Assembly: GCF_036850765.1 (NCBI RefSeq)
Contig: NC_089492.1
Coordinates: 167,832,296-167,896,295 of the forward strand
DNA: 64,000 nucleotides
Source: Saccopteryx bilineata
Lineage: Eukaryota; Chordata; Mammalia; Chiroptera; Emballonuridae
Direction of reading: 5' to 3'
Both the position numbers and the translations under genes were made by a program. Positions 24,230 to 37,756 of this stretch are shown piece by piece (the first letter of the stretch is position 1; each line of letters starts with the position of its first letter). The notes below the pieces were generated by a model that saw nothing but the letters and a program-made list of their open reading frames with translations, made no database searches and had not been told where the DNA came from.

Positions 24230-27200
24230 TATGTATGGAATAATGCAGTTCCTGGTTTTTTCTGATTTACTTATTTCACTTTGTATAATGTTATCAAGAT
24301 CTCACCATTTTGCTGTAAATGATCTGATGTCATCATTTCTTGTGGCTGAGTAGTATTCCATAGTGTATATGTGCCACATCTTCTTTATCCAGTCATCTAT
24401 TGACGGGCTTTTTGGTTGTTTCCATGTCCTGGCCACTGTGAACATTGCTGCAATGAACATGGGGCTGCATGTGTCTTTACGTATCAATGTTTCTGAGTTT
24501 TGGGGGTATATACCTAGTAGAGGGATTGCTGGGTCATAAGGTAGTTCTATTTTCAGTTTTTTGAGGAACTACCATACTTTCTTCCATAATGGTTGTACTA
24601 CTTTTACATTCCCACCAACAGTGGATGAGGGTTCCTTTTTCTCCACAGCCTCTCCAACATTTGCTATTACCTGTCTTGTTAATAATATCTAATCTAACAG
24701 GTGTGAGGTGGTATCTCATTGCAGTTTTGATTTGCATTTCTCTAATAACTAAAGAAGATGAGCATCTTTTCATATATCTGTTGGCCGTTTGTACTTCTTC
24801 CTGGGAGAAGTGTCTGTTCATGTCCTCTTCCCATTTTTTTATTAAATTGTTTGTTTGTTTGTTATTGAGTTTTATGAGTTCTTTGTATATTTTGGATATT
24901 AGGTCCTTATCTGAGCTGTTGTTTGAAAATATCATTTCCCATTTAGGTGGCTTTCTGTTTATTTTGTTATCAGTTTCTCTTGCTGAGCAAAAACTTTTTA
25001 GTCTGATGTAGTCACATTCATTAATTTTTGCCTTCACTTCTCTTGCCATTGGAGTCAAATTCATAAAATGCTCTTCAAAACCCAGGTCCATGAGTTGAGT
25101 ACCCATGTCTTCTTCTATGTACTTTATTGTTTCAGGTCTTATGTTTAGATCTTTGATCCATTTTGAGTTAATTTTAGTACAGGGGGACAAACTGCAGTCG
25201 AGTTTCATACTTTTGCATGTGGCTTTCCAGTTTTCCCAGCACCATTTATTGAAGAGGCTTTCTTTTCTCCATTGTGTGTTGTTGGCCCCTTTATCAAAAA
25301 TTATTTGACTATATATATGTGGTTTTATTTCTGGATTTCTATTCTGTTCCACTGGTCTGAGTGTCTATTTTTCTGCCAATACCATGCTGTTTTGATTGTC
25401 GTGGCTCTATAATAGAGTTTGAAGTCAGGTATTGCAATGCCCCCAGCTTCATTCTTTTTCTTTAGGATTGCTTTGGCTATTCGGAGTTTTTTATAGTTCC
25501 ATATAAATCTGATGATTTTTTGCTCTATTTCTTTAAAAAATGTCATTGGAATTTTGATGGGAATTGCATTAAATTTGTATATTGCTTTGGGTAATATGGC
25601 CATCTTGATTATATTTATTCTTCCTAACCAAGAACAAGGAATATTCTTCCATCTCATTATATCTTTTTCAATTTCTCTTAACAATGGTTTATAGTTTTCA
25701 TTATATAAGTCCTTTACATTCTTTGTTATGTTTATTCCTAAGTATTTTATTTATTTATTTATTTATTTTGCAATCGTGAAGGGGATTATTCTTTTGAGTT
25801 CATTCTCAGTTGTTTCATTGTTGGCATATAGAAAAGCTATTGACTTCTGTATGTTAATTTTGTATCCTGAAAACTTACTGTATTGGCTTATTGTTTCTCG
25901 TAGTCATTTTGTGGATTCTTTGGGGTTTTCGATGTATAGGATCATATCTGCAAAAAGTGATACCTTTACTTCTTTTCTGATATGGATGCCTTTTATTTCT
26001 TTGTCTTGTCTGATTGCTCTGGCTAGAACCTCTAGTACCACATTAAATAAGAGTGGAGAGAGTGGACAACCCTGTTTTGTTCCTGATTTAACGGGGAAAG
26101 CATTCAGTTTAATGCCATTTAATATGATGTTAGCTGATGGTTTATCATATATGGCCTTTATCATGTTGAGATATTTTCCTTCTATACCCATTTTGTTTAG
26201 AGTCTTAAACATAAAATTGTGTTGTATTTTATTGAAAGCCTTTTCTGCGTCTATTGATAAGATCATGTGGTTTTTGTTATTTGTTGTGTTGATATGGTGT
26301 ATTACATTGACCGTTTTACGTATGTTGAACCATCCTTGAGATTCTGGGATGAATCCCACTTGATCATGATGTATTATTTTTTTAATATGTTGTTGTATTC
26401 GATTTGCTAGTATTTTGTTTAGTATTTTAGCATCTGTGTTCATTAGAGATATTGGTCTGTAATTTTCTGTTTTTGTGCCATCCTTGCCTGGTTTTGGTAT
26501 GAGGGTTATGTTGGCCTCATAAAATGTGTTTGGAATTATTGCTTCTTCTTCAATTTTTTGGAAGACTTTCCGTAGAATAGGAACCAAGTCTTCTTTGAAT
26601 GTTTGATAAAATTTGCTGGTATAGCTGTCAGGGCCTGGACTTTTATTTTGGGGGAGGTTTTTAATGGTATTTTCTATTTCTTCTCTACTAATAGATCTGT
26701 TTAGGCTTTCTGCTTCTTCTTGACTCAGTCTAGGAAGGTTGTATTGTTCTAGGAATTTTACCATTTCTTCTAAGTTGTTGAATTTAGTGACATAAAGTTT
26801 TTCATAGTATTCTACAATAATTCTTTGTATATCTATGGTGTCCGTGGTGATTTCTCTTTCATTTTGGATTTTGTTTATATGAGTTCTTTCTCTTTTTTCC
26901 TTGGTAAGTCTTGCCAAGGATTTGTGAATTTTGTTGATCTTTTCAAAGAACAAGCTCCTTATTCTATTAATTTTTTGTATAGTTTTTCTGTTCTCTATTT
27001 CATTTATTTCTGCTCTGATTTTTATTATCTCCTTTCTTTGGCTGGTTTTGGGTTGTCTTTGTTCTTCTTTTTCTACTTCCTTAAGGTGTGAAGTTAAGTG
27101 GTTCACTTGGGCTCTCTCTTGTTTGTTCATATATGCGTGAAGTGATATGAACTTCCCTCTTATCACTGCTTTTGCTGCATCCTATAGATTCTGATATGTC

Positions 27201-28024
27201 ATACTGTCATTTTCATTAGTCTGTATATATCTTTTGATCTCTGCACTTATTTCTTCTTTGACCCATTCATTTTTTAAAAGTATGTTGTTCAGTTTCCACA
27301 TTTTTGTGGGAATTTTTTCCTCTTTTTTGCAGTTGAATTCTAGTTTCAAGGCTTTATGATCAGAAAATATACTTGGTACAACTTCAATTTTTCTGAATTT
27401 GCTGATGTTGTTTTTGTGGCCCAACATATGGTCAATTCTTGAGAATGATTCATGTACACTGGAGAAAAATGTATACTCAGTCACTTTGGGATGAAATGTC
27501 CTGTAGATGTCTACCATATCCAGGTGCTCTAGTGTTTTGTTTAAGGCCACTATATCTTTGTTGATTCTCTGTTTGGATGACCGATCTAGAGCCGTCAGCG
27601 GTGTATTGAGGTCTCCAAGTATGATTGTATTTTTGACAGTTTTTGTTTTAAGGTCAATAAGTAGCTGTCTTATATATTTTGGTGCTCCTTGGTTTGGTGC
27701 ATATATATTAAAAATTGTTATGTCTTCTTGATTCAGTGTCCCCTTAGCCATTGTGAAATGGCCATTTTTGTCTCTGAGTACTTTTGCTGTCTTGTAGTCA
27801 GCATTATCAGATATGAGTGTTGCTACGCCTGCTTTTTTTTGGATGTTATTTGCTTGGAGTATTGTTTTCCAGCCTTTCACTTTGAATTTGTTTTTATCCT
27901 TGTTACTTAGATGAGTTTCCTGTAGGCAGCATACAGTTGGATTTTCTTTTTTAATCCATTCTACTACTCTGTGCCTTTTTATTGGTGAGTTTAATCCATT
28001 TACATTTAGTGTAATTATGAACAC
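24230..28024 (-). pseudogene. L1 ORF2 relic, innermost copy
   Basis: The endonuclease is at 27182-28024 (280 codons from the ATG; ITLNVNGLNSPIKRHRV at the start, CLQETHL and SIFSDHKALKLEF for catalytic Glu and the SDH site). A 420-codon stretch at 25904-27166 covers the RT up to the catalytic site, which reads [10 protein letters not shown]: one Asp of the usual FADD is deleted. The thumb and C-terminus follow at 25325-25684, 24534-25352 and 24302-24487. At least four breaks are present. Confidence 0.9.
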
Positions 28025-28399
28025 TTATGAGTTCCCTATTGCTATTTTATAGATTGCTTTCTGTTAGTTTTGTGTCTTGTTTGATCCTTCTCTTTTGTTT
28101 TTCTATCTTTTGTTTTTATTTGGTTGTATTCCATACATCTTTCCTCTGTTGCTATCTTTTTTATCTCATGTGCTTCTGTGGTGGTTTTTTCAATGGTGGT
28201 TACCTTTAAGTAATGAAAACAGTTTCTACCCTGTTCATTGTAGCGCACTATTTTGTGAGTACTTTTGCACTTCATCGTCTTTTGCTACTTTTAATCTCCA
28301 TCCTCTCCCCCCTTTCTTTTTGTTGTTGTCACAGTTTAAATTTGGTTTTATTGTGTTCTTCTTGGAGCTTTTACTTGTGGCTTTATTTTTTTTTTGTTC

Positions 28400-29365
28400 C
28401 TTGTATCTGATTGGAGAACCCCCTTTAGTAATTCCTGGAGTAGGGGTTTTCTGATGATAAATTCCCTCATCTTTTCTGTATCTGTGAATGTTTTTATTTG
28501 TCCTTCATATTTGAAGGGTAGCTTTGATGGGTATAGTATTCATGGTTGAAAGTTTCTCTCTTTCAGGACTTTAAATATTGGGGTCCACTCTCTTCTAGCT
28601 TGTAGAGTTTCTGCTGAGAAATCTGATGATAATCTCATGGGCATTTCTTTATATGTTGTATTCTTCTTTTCCCTGGCTGCCTTGAGAATTTTTTCTTTGC
28701 CCTTGGTTTGTGCCAATTTCTTTATGATGTGCCTTGGAGTAGGTTTGTTGGGGTTAAGAAAACTCGGTGTTCTGTTTGCTTTATGAATTTGAAGCTTTAG
28801 TTCTTTCCACAGGCTTGGGAAGTTCTCATCTATTTTTTGTTTGAGTATGTTCTCCATTCCATTTTCTCTCTCTTCTCCCTCTGATATACCTATTATTCTT
28901 ACATTATTCTTTCTGATAGAGTCAGATAATTCTTGTAGGGCTATCTCATTTTTTTTAATTTTTGAGTGTCTTTCTTCTTCTCTCTGTTGTGCCTCAAGTT
29001 GCTTGTCTTCTATTTCACTAATCCTCTTCTATCTGGCCTGTTCTATTAGCTAAGCTTGTTACCTCGTTTTTCAGCTCGTGAATTGAGTTTTTCATCTCTG
29101 TTTGATTTGTTTTTATAGTTTCAATTTCCTTGGACATATATTCTTTGTATTCATTGAGTTGTTTTCTGAGCTCCCTAAATTGCCTTTCTGTGTTTTCTTG
29201 TATACCTTTGAGTATTTTTAGGATTTCTATCTTGAATTCTTTGTCATTTAGCTCCAAGGTTTCCAATATATTAAATTTTTTCTCCATAGATTTTTTCCTC
29301 ATCTATCTGTGTTACCTCTCTTTCTTTTGTATCCATGATATTCGATTTTCTCTTTCTTAATGGCA
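28400..29365 (-). pseudogene. L1 ORF1 relic, innermost copy
   Basis: The start codon is near 29363-29365 (MPLRKRKSNIMDTKE). The coiled coil is at 29018-29302 (FRELRKQLNEYKEYMSKEIE), followed by the RNA-binding CTD at 28540-28857 with SSDFSAETLQARREWTPIFK. Stops between them break the frame. Confidence 0.85.
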
Positions 29366-30770
29366 TCTGAGGGTGGTTTTGTTGACAGTATTAATGAGAT
29401 TTAATAAAGAATAAAAGTTAAAAAAATAAAAAATTGAAAAAGTTGTTTTTAAATTAATAATGAAATAAAGAAAAATAAAATAATATAAAAAATTTTTAAA
29501 AATTAAAAAAAAAGGAAATTATTCCCCCCTTCTTTTTTCCTCTCCTCTCCTCTCCCCTCTTTCTTGAGAAAATCTTGTGGTGAACTGTGAATTAGATTGT
29601 ATTTAATAGAACAAACAATGCCTGTAATGGAGGGCCTGAATTGGGGAAAAGTAATAAAGGGGCAAAAAAAAATAAAAAAAATAAATAAAAAAAGGGGGGG
29701 TGTATGGACCTACAAAAAGCAAATAATGAAAAAATTTGGATCAAGAATAAAATAATTTGCGTTTAGGTGTTGGTTGACTAAGAGTTATGATGAGAGGAAT
29801 AAGAGGGAAACAGGAAAATGTGGGACAAATTAAAAAATTACTATTGTATTTAGTGGAACAAGAGCTTGATAAAATGGAGAGCCAGGGATGGGAGCACTGC
29901 TAGTGAGTTAAAAAGGTGAAGTAAAAACCCCCCAAAATGCCACAAACATAAATTTGAGTCCCAGATAAGATAATTTGTTCATTATTGAAGTTTGAATGAG
30001 AGGAGATGTAAAGGAGAAAGGAAGAAACTAATATAGAGGGAGAAAAGAAAGAGAGAGAGAGGGAAAAAAAGAATAAACCACTAAATGAAGAAAAAAGAAA
30101 AAAGAGGAGAGAGGGAGAGAGAGTTAAGGGTTTTTGGAGTGCATCCCTCATAGAGAGAAAGGAAGAGGAAAGAAAAGATAATGGGAGATGTAACACTTAT
30201 GGATAGTGTAGTTCAAGGAGAGGAGAGAGTAAGACTGGTAGAGGGTTAAACGACCAAATTGGAGGAGGAAAAAAAAATCAAGAATGAAGATAAGAGAAAC
30301 AAATGAACAAATATAATAAAATGGGATAGGTTATAAAGTCTGCGTATTATTCTTGATTTTGAGAGGTTATCTCCTTGTCTTTTCTTTTCTCTCCCTCTTC
30401 CTGGTTGGTGACTCTGTATCCCAGGTTCTGCCCCTTTGGGACACTCAGGTAGAGGTTTGCAGTTGATAAGTCCCTATGGCGATGTCATGTATTGTGCTTT
30501 AATCACGTTGACAGTCGAGGCTCATTAGCATTTATAGGCTCCGACAGTGAGAGAGTTCGTGTTCCTGGAGCCTCTCTCCTAGTCTTTCCTTCCTCAATTA
30601 GTAGCCTGATAATCCAGCTATGGGGTTGCTGCTGCCTCTGCCTGGATAGTAAGAGGCTCAAAGAGTTGGCCACTTTCCACTCTATTCCCAGTCAGCACAG
30701 GGCTCTGGGTAAGGCTCAGTCAGTCAGAGATGCTAGCATAATCAGCCGGGGCTTCCGCCCATCAAAGACC
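29366..30770 (-). promoter_or_regulatory. L1 5' UTR, A-rich and purine-rich part
   Basis: Between the ORF1 start and the monomers lies an A-rich stretch (29400-29700), then a G/A-rich stretch (30000-30340). Nothing codes here; open frames reflect the skewed composition. Confidence 0.6.
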
Positions 30771-31360
30771 TCTGGCTCTGCCACTCTGTCCGGTAACACG
30801 GACAGGCACCCACTCCCGGGGCGCTCAGAGGAAACTCTTGTTCACTATCTGCGCGTGCAGACCAGGATGTCAGACCGGAAGTCTCACCCCCTGAGTGAAA
30901 CACCCCGCCCACACTGAAAAGTTCCAGCGTTGGAATTCGCTCTCGCTCCGTCCCCTTGTGCGGCTTTTTCAAGGCGCTGGGGCAGCCTGAGATTCCACTT
31001 TAGGCCCACACAAAGGCCCCTGACTTTTCCTCTCTGTGAGGATAACATGGGCAGGCACTGCTGAGGCACTGGGAGGAATCTCTCGCTCAGTATCTGCACG
31101 CGCAGACCAGGATATCAGAGGGCCTCACCCTCTGAGTGAAACCCCCTCTCGCACGGAAAAGTTCCAGTTTTGGAATTAGTTCTCGCTCCCTCCCCATGCG
31201 CGGCTCCCCTTGGGCGCTGGGGCGGCCTGGAGATTCCACTTTCGGCCCACACAAAGGCCTCTGACTCTGCCTCTCTGTGGTACAACACAGGCACACACTC
31301 CCGGGGCTTTGGAAGGAATCTCTTGCCCACTATCTGCGCGCACCGACCAGGATATCGGGT
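30771..31360 (-). repeat. Tandem monomers in an L1 5' UTR (about 241-248 bp, 2.4 copies)
   Basis: Units begin near 30773, 31021 and 31262, so the periods are about 248 and 241. Blocks such as gattccacttt.ggcccacacaaaggc and the run gaaaagttccag recur at matching places. The units are CpG-rich. This is the layout of monomeric L1 promoters known from mouse. Next to them (31362-31374) is AAAATGGCTGCC, a YY1-like site on the + strand. Confidence 0.8.
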
Positions 31361-31789
31361 AAAATGGCTGCCCCGCTTGTCTTTTTTTGTCTGGGTTTGG
31401 CGCGAGTGTTAGCTGTATTGCCCCGGTTGTCACAGGAACAGTTTTTCCTCGGCCTGGATCTCTGTGCCACAGTCTGGTTCGGCTGTTTGTGCCGCGGCCT
31501 GGATCTATTCACCCTCTTTGCCTGCCTTAGTTTATATATTCTCAGTTTCCAGTGAAAGCCGCCCTGTTTAGGTTAGTGAGGAAGGCAGAGCATTTCTTAC
31601 TCCCTATTTCCTTCGGGGTTTAGTTATATATTTAGCCAATTTTTCGCTCGATCATACCTTTGGGTGTATTGTGAAACATCTGGAGGCTCCAAGGATAGGT
31701 TTTTCTGTTTCTGGTTGAAGATCTTGTTGAGTTTTGGGGGAGATTTATCAGTATCGCTTCCTACCCTGCCATTACTCTGATGTCATCCC

Positions 31790-31932
31790 TTGAATTAATT
31801 TTTGTGCAAGGAGCTAAACTGTAGTCAAATTTCATTCTTTTGCATGTGGCTTTCCAATTTTCCCAGCATCATTTATTGAAGAGGCTTTTTCTCCTTGTGT
31901 GTTTTAGCTCCTTTATCAAAGATTATTTGACC

Positions 31933-31966
<34 letters not shown>

Positions 31967-34900
31967 TTTTATTTCTGGGCTCTCTATTTTGTTCCATTGT
32001 TCTGAGTGTCTATTTTTCTGCCAAGACCATGCTGCTTTGATTATTGTGGCTCTGTAGTATAGTTTGAAGTCAGGTATTGTAATGCCTCCAACTTTGTTTT
32101 TTTTCCTTAGAATTACTTTGGTTATTCAAGGTTTTTTTATGGTTCCATATTAACCTGATGATTTTTGTTCCAGTTCTTTAAAAAAAATGACATTGGAATT
32201 TTGATGATAATTGCATTAAAATTTTATATTGCATTTGGGTAGTATGGCCATTTAAACTATATTCTTTCTATCCAAGAGCAAGGAATATTTTTTCATTTCA
32301 TTGTGTCTTTTTCAATTTCCTTTAATAATGCTTTGTAGTTTTCAGTATATAGGTCCTTTACATTCTTTGCTGCTATGTTTATTCCTAGGTATTTTAGTTA
32401 ATTTTTTTGTTGTTGTTGCTTCTCATGAGATAATGCTTTCTGCTTTCTGATAGCTTTTTGTCTTGTTTGGTTCTTGATTTTTGTTTTTCTGTCATTTGTT
32501 TTTGTTTGGTGGTATTCCATACTTCTATGTTCTCTTTCTTCTTTTGTTAAGCTATGTGTTTCAGTAGTGGCATTTTCAGGGGTGGTTACCATTGGGTTAT
32601 TAGAAGAGAAATTATCATAAAAGGAATTTTTTTAGTTCTTCTTTTGAGGTTTCATTGTTGGCATATAAGAAAGCAATAGACTTCTGTATATTAATTTTGT
32701 ATCCTGTGACCTTACTGTATGGGTTTATTGTTTCTAATAGCTTTTCTGTGGAGTCTTTGGGGTTTTCTATATACAGGATCACATCATCTGCAAAAAGTGA
32801 AACCTTTACTTCTTCTTTTCCAATATGAATGCCTTTTATTTCTTTCTCTTGTTTGTTTACTCTGGCTAAAACTTCCAACACTATGTTGAATAGGATTGAA
32901 AAGATTGGGCAGCCTTCTCTTGTTCCTGATTTTAGAGGAAAAGTTTTCAGTTTTTTACCATTTAGTATGATGTTAGCTGATGGTTTGTCATAAATGCCCT
33001 TTATTATGTTGAGGTATTTTCCTTCTATACTCATTTTGTTGAGTGTTTTAAACATAAAAGGATTTTGCATTTTATTGAATGCCTTTTTTGCATCTATTGA
33101 TAGGATTATACAATTTTTGTTCTTTGTTTTGTTGATATGGTGTATTAGGTTAATATTTTTACATATGTTGAACCATCCTTGTGTTTCTGGGAGAAATGTC
33201 ATGATGAATTACTTTTTTGATGTGTTGTTCTATTCAATTTGCTAGTATTTTGTTTAGGATTTTAGCATCTGTATTCATTAGAGATATTGGTCTATAGTTT
33301 TCTTTTTTTGTGTTGTCCTTGCCAGGTTTTGGTATGAGGGTTATGTTGGCCTCATAAAATGTGTTTGGAAGTATTGTTTCTTCTTCAATTTTTTAGAAGA
33401 CTTTGAGAAGGATAGGAACCAATTCTTCTTTGAATTTATGGTAAAATTAACTAGTATATCCATCAGGTCCTGGACTTTTATTTTTGGGGAGGTTTTTGAT
33501 AGTTATTTCTATTTCCTCCCTGCTTATCAGTCTATTTAGGCTTCCTACTTTCTCATCATTCAGTCTAGGAAGATTGTATTGTTCTAGGAGTTTATCCATT
33601 TCTTCTAGATTGTTGAATTTGGTGCCATATAATTTTTCATAGTATTCTGGGATAATCCTTTGTATATCTATGATGTCTGTGGTAATTTTTTCTCTTTCAT
33701 TTGGATTTTATTTATACGAGTATTTTCTCTTTTTTCCTTAGTAAATCTTGCCAGGGGTTTGTCAGTTCTATTGATCTTTTCAAAGAGTCAGCTCTTTGTT
33801 GTATTAATTTTTTGTATAGTATTTCTGTTCTCTATTTCATTTATTTCTACTCTAATTTTTATTATTTCCTTTTTCTGCTGGTTTTGGTTTGCTTTTGTTC
33901 TCCTTTTTCTAGTTTCTTAAGATGTGATGTTAGGTTGTTTACTTGGACTCTCTTGCTTTTTTATATGAGCATGTAATGATATGAACTTTTCTCTTATTAC
34001 TGCTTTTGCTGTATCCCAGAGATTTTTGCACTTTTAGATCAGTTAATAATTGTCTTATAGCTTTTGGTGTTCCTTGGTTTGGTGCATATGTATTAAGGAG
34101 TGTTATGTCTTCTTGATACACTGTCCCCTTTATCATTTTGAGATGTCCATCCTTGTCTTTGGTTTCCTTTGTTGTCTTGGAGTCAGCATTATCAGATAGG
34201 TATAGCTACTCTTGCTTTTCTTTGGATATTATTTGCTTAAAGAATCGTTTTTCAACCTTTCACTTTGAATCTATTTTTATCCTTGTAGCTTAGATGTGTC
34301 TCTTGAAGCCAGCATACTGTTAGGTTTTGCTTCTTGATCCAATCTGCTACTGTGTGCCTCTTCATTGTTGAGTTCAATTCATTTACATTTAGTGTAATTA
34401 TTGACACTTGAGAATTTCCTATTGCCATTTTATATACTGCTTTCTGATAGCTTTGTGTCTTGTTTGATGCTTGGTTTTTGTTTTTCTGTCATTTGTTTTT
34501 GTTTGGTGGTATTCCATACTTCTATGTTCTCTTTCTTCTTTTTTTAAGTTATGTATTTCAGTAGTGGCATTTTCAATGGTTGTTACCATTGGGTTATTAG
34601 AAGAAAAATTATCATATTTATTAGAGTCCATTATCTCATGTGTGCTTATGCACTCCATCCTCCTTTGTTACTGTTGATCTTTATCCTCTCTTGTTTCATG
34701 TTAACAGATTATCCTTGTTTTTATCGTGGTTTTGTTAAAAAAAAAATTTACTTGTAATTTTGTCTTGTTTTGTTTTTTGTATCCAGTTGGATAACCCCCT
34801 TTGGTATTTCCTGTAGTGAGAATTTTTTGGTAATAAATTCCCTCAGCTTATGTATGTCTGTAAATGTTTTCATTTCTCCTTTATATTTGAAAGATAACTT

Positions 34901-36818
34901 TGATAAATATAATATTCTTGGTTGGTAGTTTCTCTCTTTCAGTACTTTGAGTGTTGGGATCTACTCTCTTCTGGCTTCTGCTGAGAAATCCGGTGATACC
35001 CTAATGGGCCTTCCTTTATGTTATATCCTTCTTCTCCCTAGCTGCCTTGAGGATTCTTTCTTTGTCATTGATTTGTGATAATTTCATTACGATGTGCCTT
35101 GTAGTAGATCTGTTTAAGTTGAGGTAACTCGTCGTTCTGTTTGCTTCTTGAATTTGAGGCTCTAAATCTTTTCACAGGCTTGGGACATTCTCATAGATTA
35201 TTTGTTTCAATATGCTCTCCATTCCCTTTCCCCTCTCTTCCTCTTCTAATATAACCATTATTCTTATATTGCTCTTTCTGATGGAGTCAGACAGTTCTTG
35301 TAGGGCTCTCTCATTTTTTTTTAATTTGTGAGTCTCTCTCTTCTTCTCTCTGTAGTATCTCTAGTTACCTGTCTTTAATGTCACTGATTCTCTCCTCTAT
35401 CTGACTTGTTCTATTCGCTAAGCTTGCTACCTCATTTTTCAGTTCATGTATTAAGTTTTTCATTTCTGTTTGGTTCTTTTTTATAGTTTCAATTTCCTTG
35501 GTGAAGTACTCTTTTTGTTCATTAAGTTGTTTTTTGAGCTCACTAAATTGCCTTTCAGTGTTTTCTTGTATCTTATTGAGTATTTTTAGAGCTTCAATTT
35601 TGAATTCTCTGGCATTAAGCTCCAAGGTTCCATGTAATTGAGATTTTCTGGGGATTTTTCATCATTTATCTGAGCTATGACTCTGTCTTATATATTCATA
35701 TTTGATTTTTTCCTTGGTGAGGGGTATTTTTAATAACTCCAATAAGAGATAACTATTCCTTTTCCTGGCAAAGGGTGCTGCACTGCAATATTTGCCTCTG
35801 TGAGATTCTTGGGTGATTTGTTAAAGCTTAGCTGTCTCCTTTGTAATGACAAAGGCAGAGTCACCATGTTGGTAGGAGGGGCTTATTGCTATGGCTTTGC
35901 AACTTTATGATACAGGCACTGGCTGACCATGAGTCCTCCAGTGCCCTTTCCCATGTCCCCACAGAGCAGGGGATCTAGTCTCTGGGTGCCCCTGCCTCTC
36001 ACAGGAGAGAAAAACCTGGAGACCTAGTGGAGAGGGTCCACCACCACTGCTGTTTTTACAGCAAGGGGAGCAATGAGAAACTGGGAGGCTGGGGTGACAG
36101 AGTCCAGTCTCTCCTCCAATATCACTCTAAGCTCTCCAAGCACAGCCCTGCACTGGGCAGGGGTGCATGCCATGAGCTGGTGTCCCTGAGTTTTGGGGCT
36201 AATCACAGACGAGGGGCTTTCTGCCCACACATGCTAAACTCCTTCCAGCAAGCTGATGTCTGAGCTTCAGTCACTGGTGCACAAATCCCAGATCTGAGAT
36301 CCAGTGCATCTGGCACCACAAGACTAAATTGTGCCGGTCAAGTGGGTTGGTCAAGTGCGCCCCAGTGTCCTGTGGGCTGATCTCCACAGCTATTCACCTG
36401 CAGATTTGGGGAGCTTGCCACTGTCTTTGTGTGTGCCCCAAGCCTGTAATAGCTCAGCCCTGCAATCACGGGTAGAGCAGATGCTGGGAAACCACCTTGC
36501 TTCCCGTTCTTGGTTGTCACCCCTTGCTGTGCTCCTTCCTCTGACTCTCTTCTTGGCTCCTCTGGATCTGAGACAAAGCCTTCACAAATAGTGCCTCCTC
36601 CCTCAGGTCTGTGAGGAAGGAGAAAGACTCAGTCCACTGGTATTATTCTTTCTTCTGTCCTTTGGCCCGCCTTCTTGCACGATCATACCTTTGTCTATCC
36701 AGTGTGTGTATATTTCAGGTTCATGTGGGTTTTTTTCTCTGCATATAGTTGTAGAATTTGTTGAAATTTTAAGAGGAGAGATGAGGAGTATTTCTCATGC
36801 CACAATTTCTCTCTCAAA
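31790..36818 (-). mobile_element. Middle L1 of the nest, ORF2 to 5' end
   Basis: It continues the L1 cut at 23977. ORF2 pieces include the RT core at 32615-33202 with [19 protein letters not shown]1 coiled coil is at 35365-35625. The 5' UTR runs from about 35710 to 36818, with an end similar to that at 57321. Approximate duplications agttctttt (about 22754) and agttcttat (about 36824) flank the whole insertion. The GT run at 31936-31965 grew inside it. Confidence 0.85.
31936..31965 (+). repeat. (TG)n microsatellite
   Basis: About 14 TG units within ORF2 text. The matching place in the inner L1 (about 25311) has only atatatatgtgg, so the run expanded in this copy. Confidence 0.95.
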
Positions 36819-37148
36819 CTCACAGTTCTTATTTCCTTTCTTCTTCTCTTTCTATCTTCATTTGTGATTGTTTGTGTAGGTTTGCTTTGAATTCCATGAG
36901 GCTTACAGAAGACATCATATAGATATAAGCATTTATTCTATCCTAATAACAACTTAACTTTGATTGCATATAAAACTCTACCCTTTTCCTCCCTCTGTCA
37001 CATTTTACATTTTTTATGTCACAGTTTACATCATTTTATATTGTTTCTCTTAACAAATAATTATAGCTATAGCTATTTTTAATACTTTGTTTTTTAATCT
37101 TTATCCTGGTGTGAAGATGTAAGACACCACTATTACAGTTTTAGAGTA

Positions 37149-37756
37149 CAGTTGACCCTTAAACAACATGTAGGTTGTTAATGGTGCCAACCTTCTACTC
37201 AGTCAAAAAGCCACAAAAAGTCAAAAAAAACTTTTGAATTCCCAAAACTTGAATACTGATAGCCAACTGTTGGCCAGAAGCCTTACCAATAACATACACT
37301 GTCAAGTAACATATTTTCTGCATGTATTATACACTGTAGCCTTACAATAAAGTAAGCTATAGAAGAGAAAGGTCATAAAGAAAAAGAAAATACATTTACA
37401 GTACTGTCCATATTTATTGAAAAAACAAAAACCTGTGTATCAGTAGATCCATGCAGTCAAGTGCAAATTTAATGGCAGGCACACCAGGTGCGTGCACCCT
37501 GGGCCCTGACTTCTGAAGGGCCCTGCAAAACCCCAACTTTACACTTTTTTCTAATGACACCAAGTTTGGTTTCATATATGCAATTTTAACATTAATAATA
37601 CATATTTATTTATTTAAAAATATGATAAACATGTTTTTTATTTTCCCTTTCTCTTTTCTTTTTTAAGAGGCTCAATGTTTTCTTAAGTGCCCAGGGCCTC
37701 ACCAGACCTTAATACACCTCTGCATGCAGTTGTCCACATTGTTCAATGGTTAACTG
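37149..37756 (+). mobile_element. Tigger-type MITE (MER2-like) carrying a hAT MITE
   Basis: The ends CAGTTGACCCTTAAACAAC and GTTAACTG form terminal inverted repeats with TA on both sides (37147-37148, 37757-37758). Its own sequence is about 340 bp; the remaining 265 bp are the hAT MITE at 37458. Confidence 0.75.
37458..37722 (+). mobile_element. Non-autonomous hAT-like MITE, copy 2 (265 bp)
   Basis: The sequence is closely similar to 19221-19486 throughout (shared cctgacttctgaagggcc and acaccaagtttggtttcata). A perfect 8-bp duplication CATGCAGT flanks it (37450-37457, 37723-37730). The left terminal repeat has drifted (CAAGTGCAAAT). Confidence 0.9.

Larger units (their letters stand above)
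23978..31789 (-). mobile_element. Innermost L1, full length (about 7.8 kb)
   Basis: It is complete from a T-rich tail at 23978 to a 5' end reading GGGATGACATCAGAGTAATG at 31789. The perfect 14-bp target duplication TTGAATTAATTTTT lies at 23964-23977 and 31790-31803. It has the longest ORF pieces of any L1 in the window and a very long 5' UTR (about 2.4 kb) with tandem monomers. Because it is nested in another L1 it is one of the younger insertions. Confidence 0.95.

Noticed and set aside
30492..31555. Frames of 60-141 codons
   Set aside because: They come from the CpG-rich monomeric 5' UTR of an L1; repeats between frames follow the monomers.
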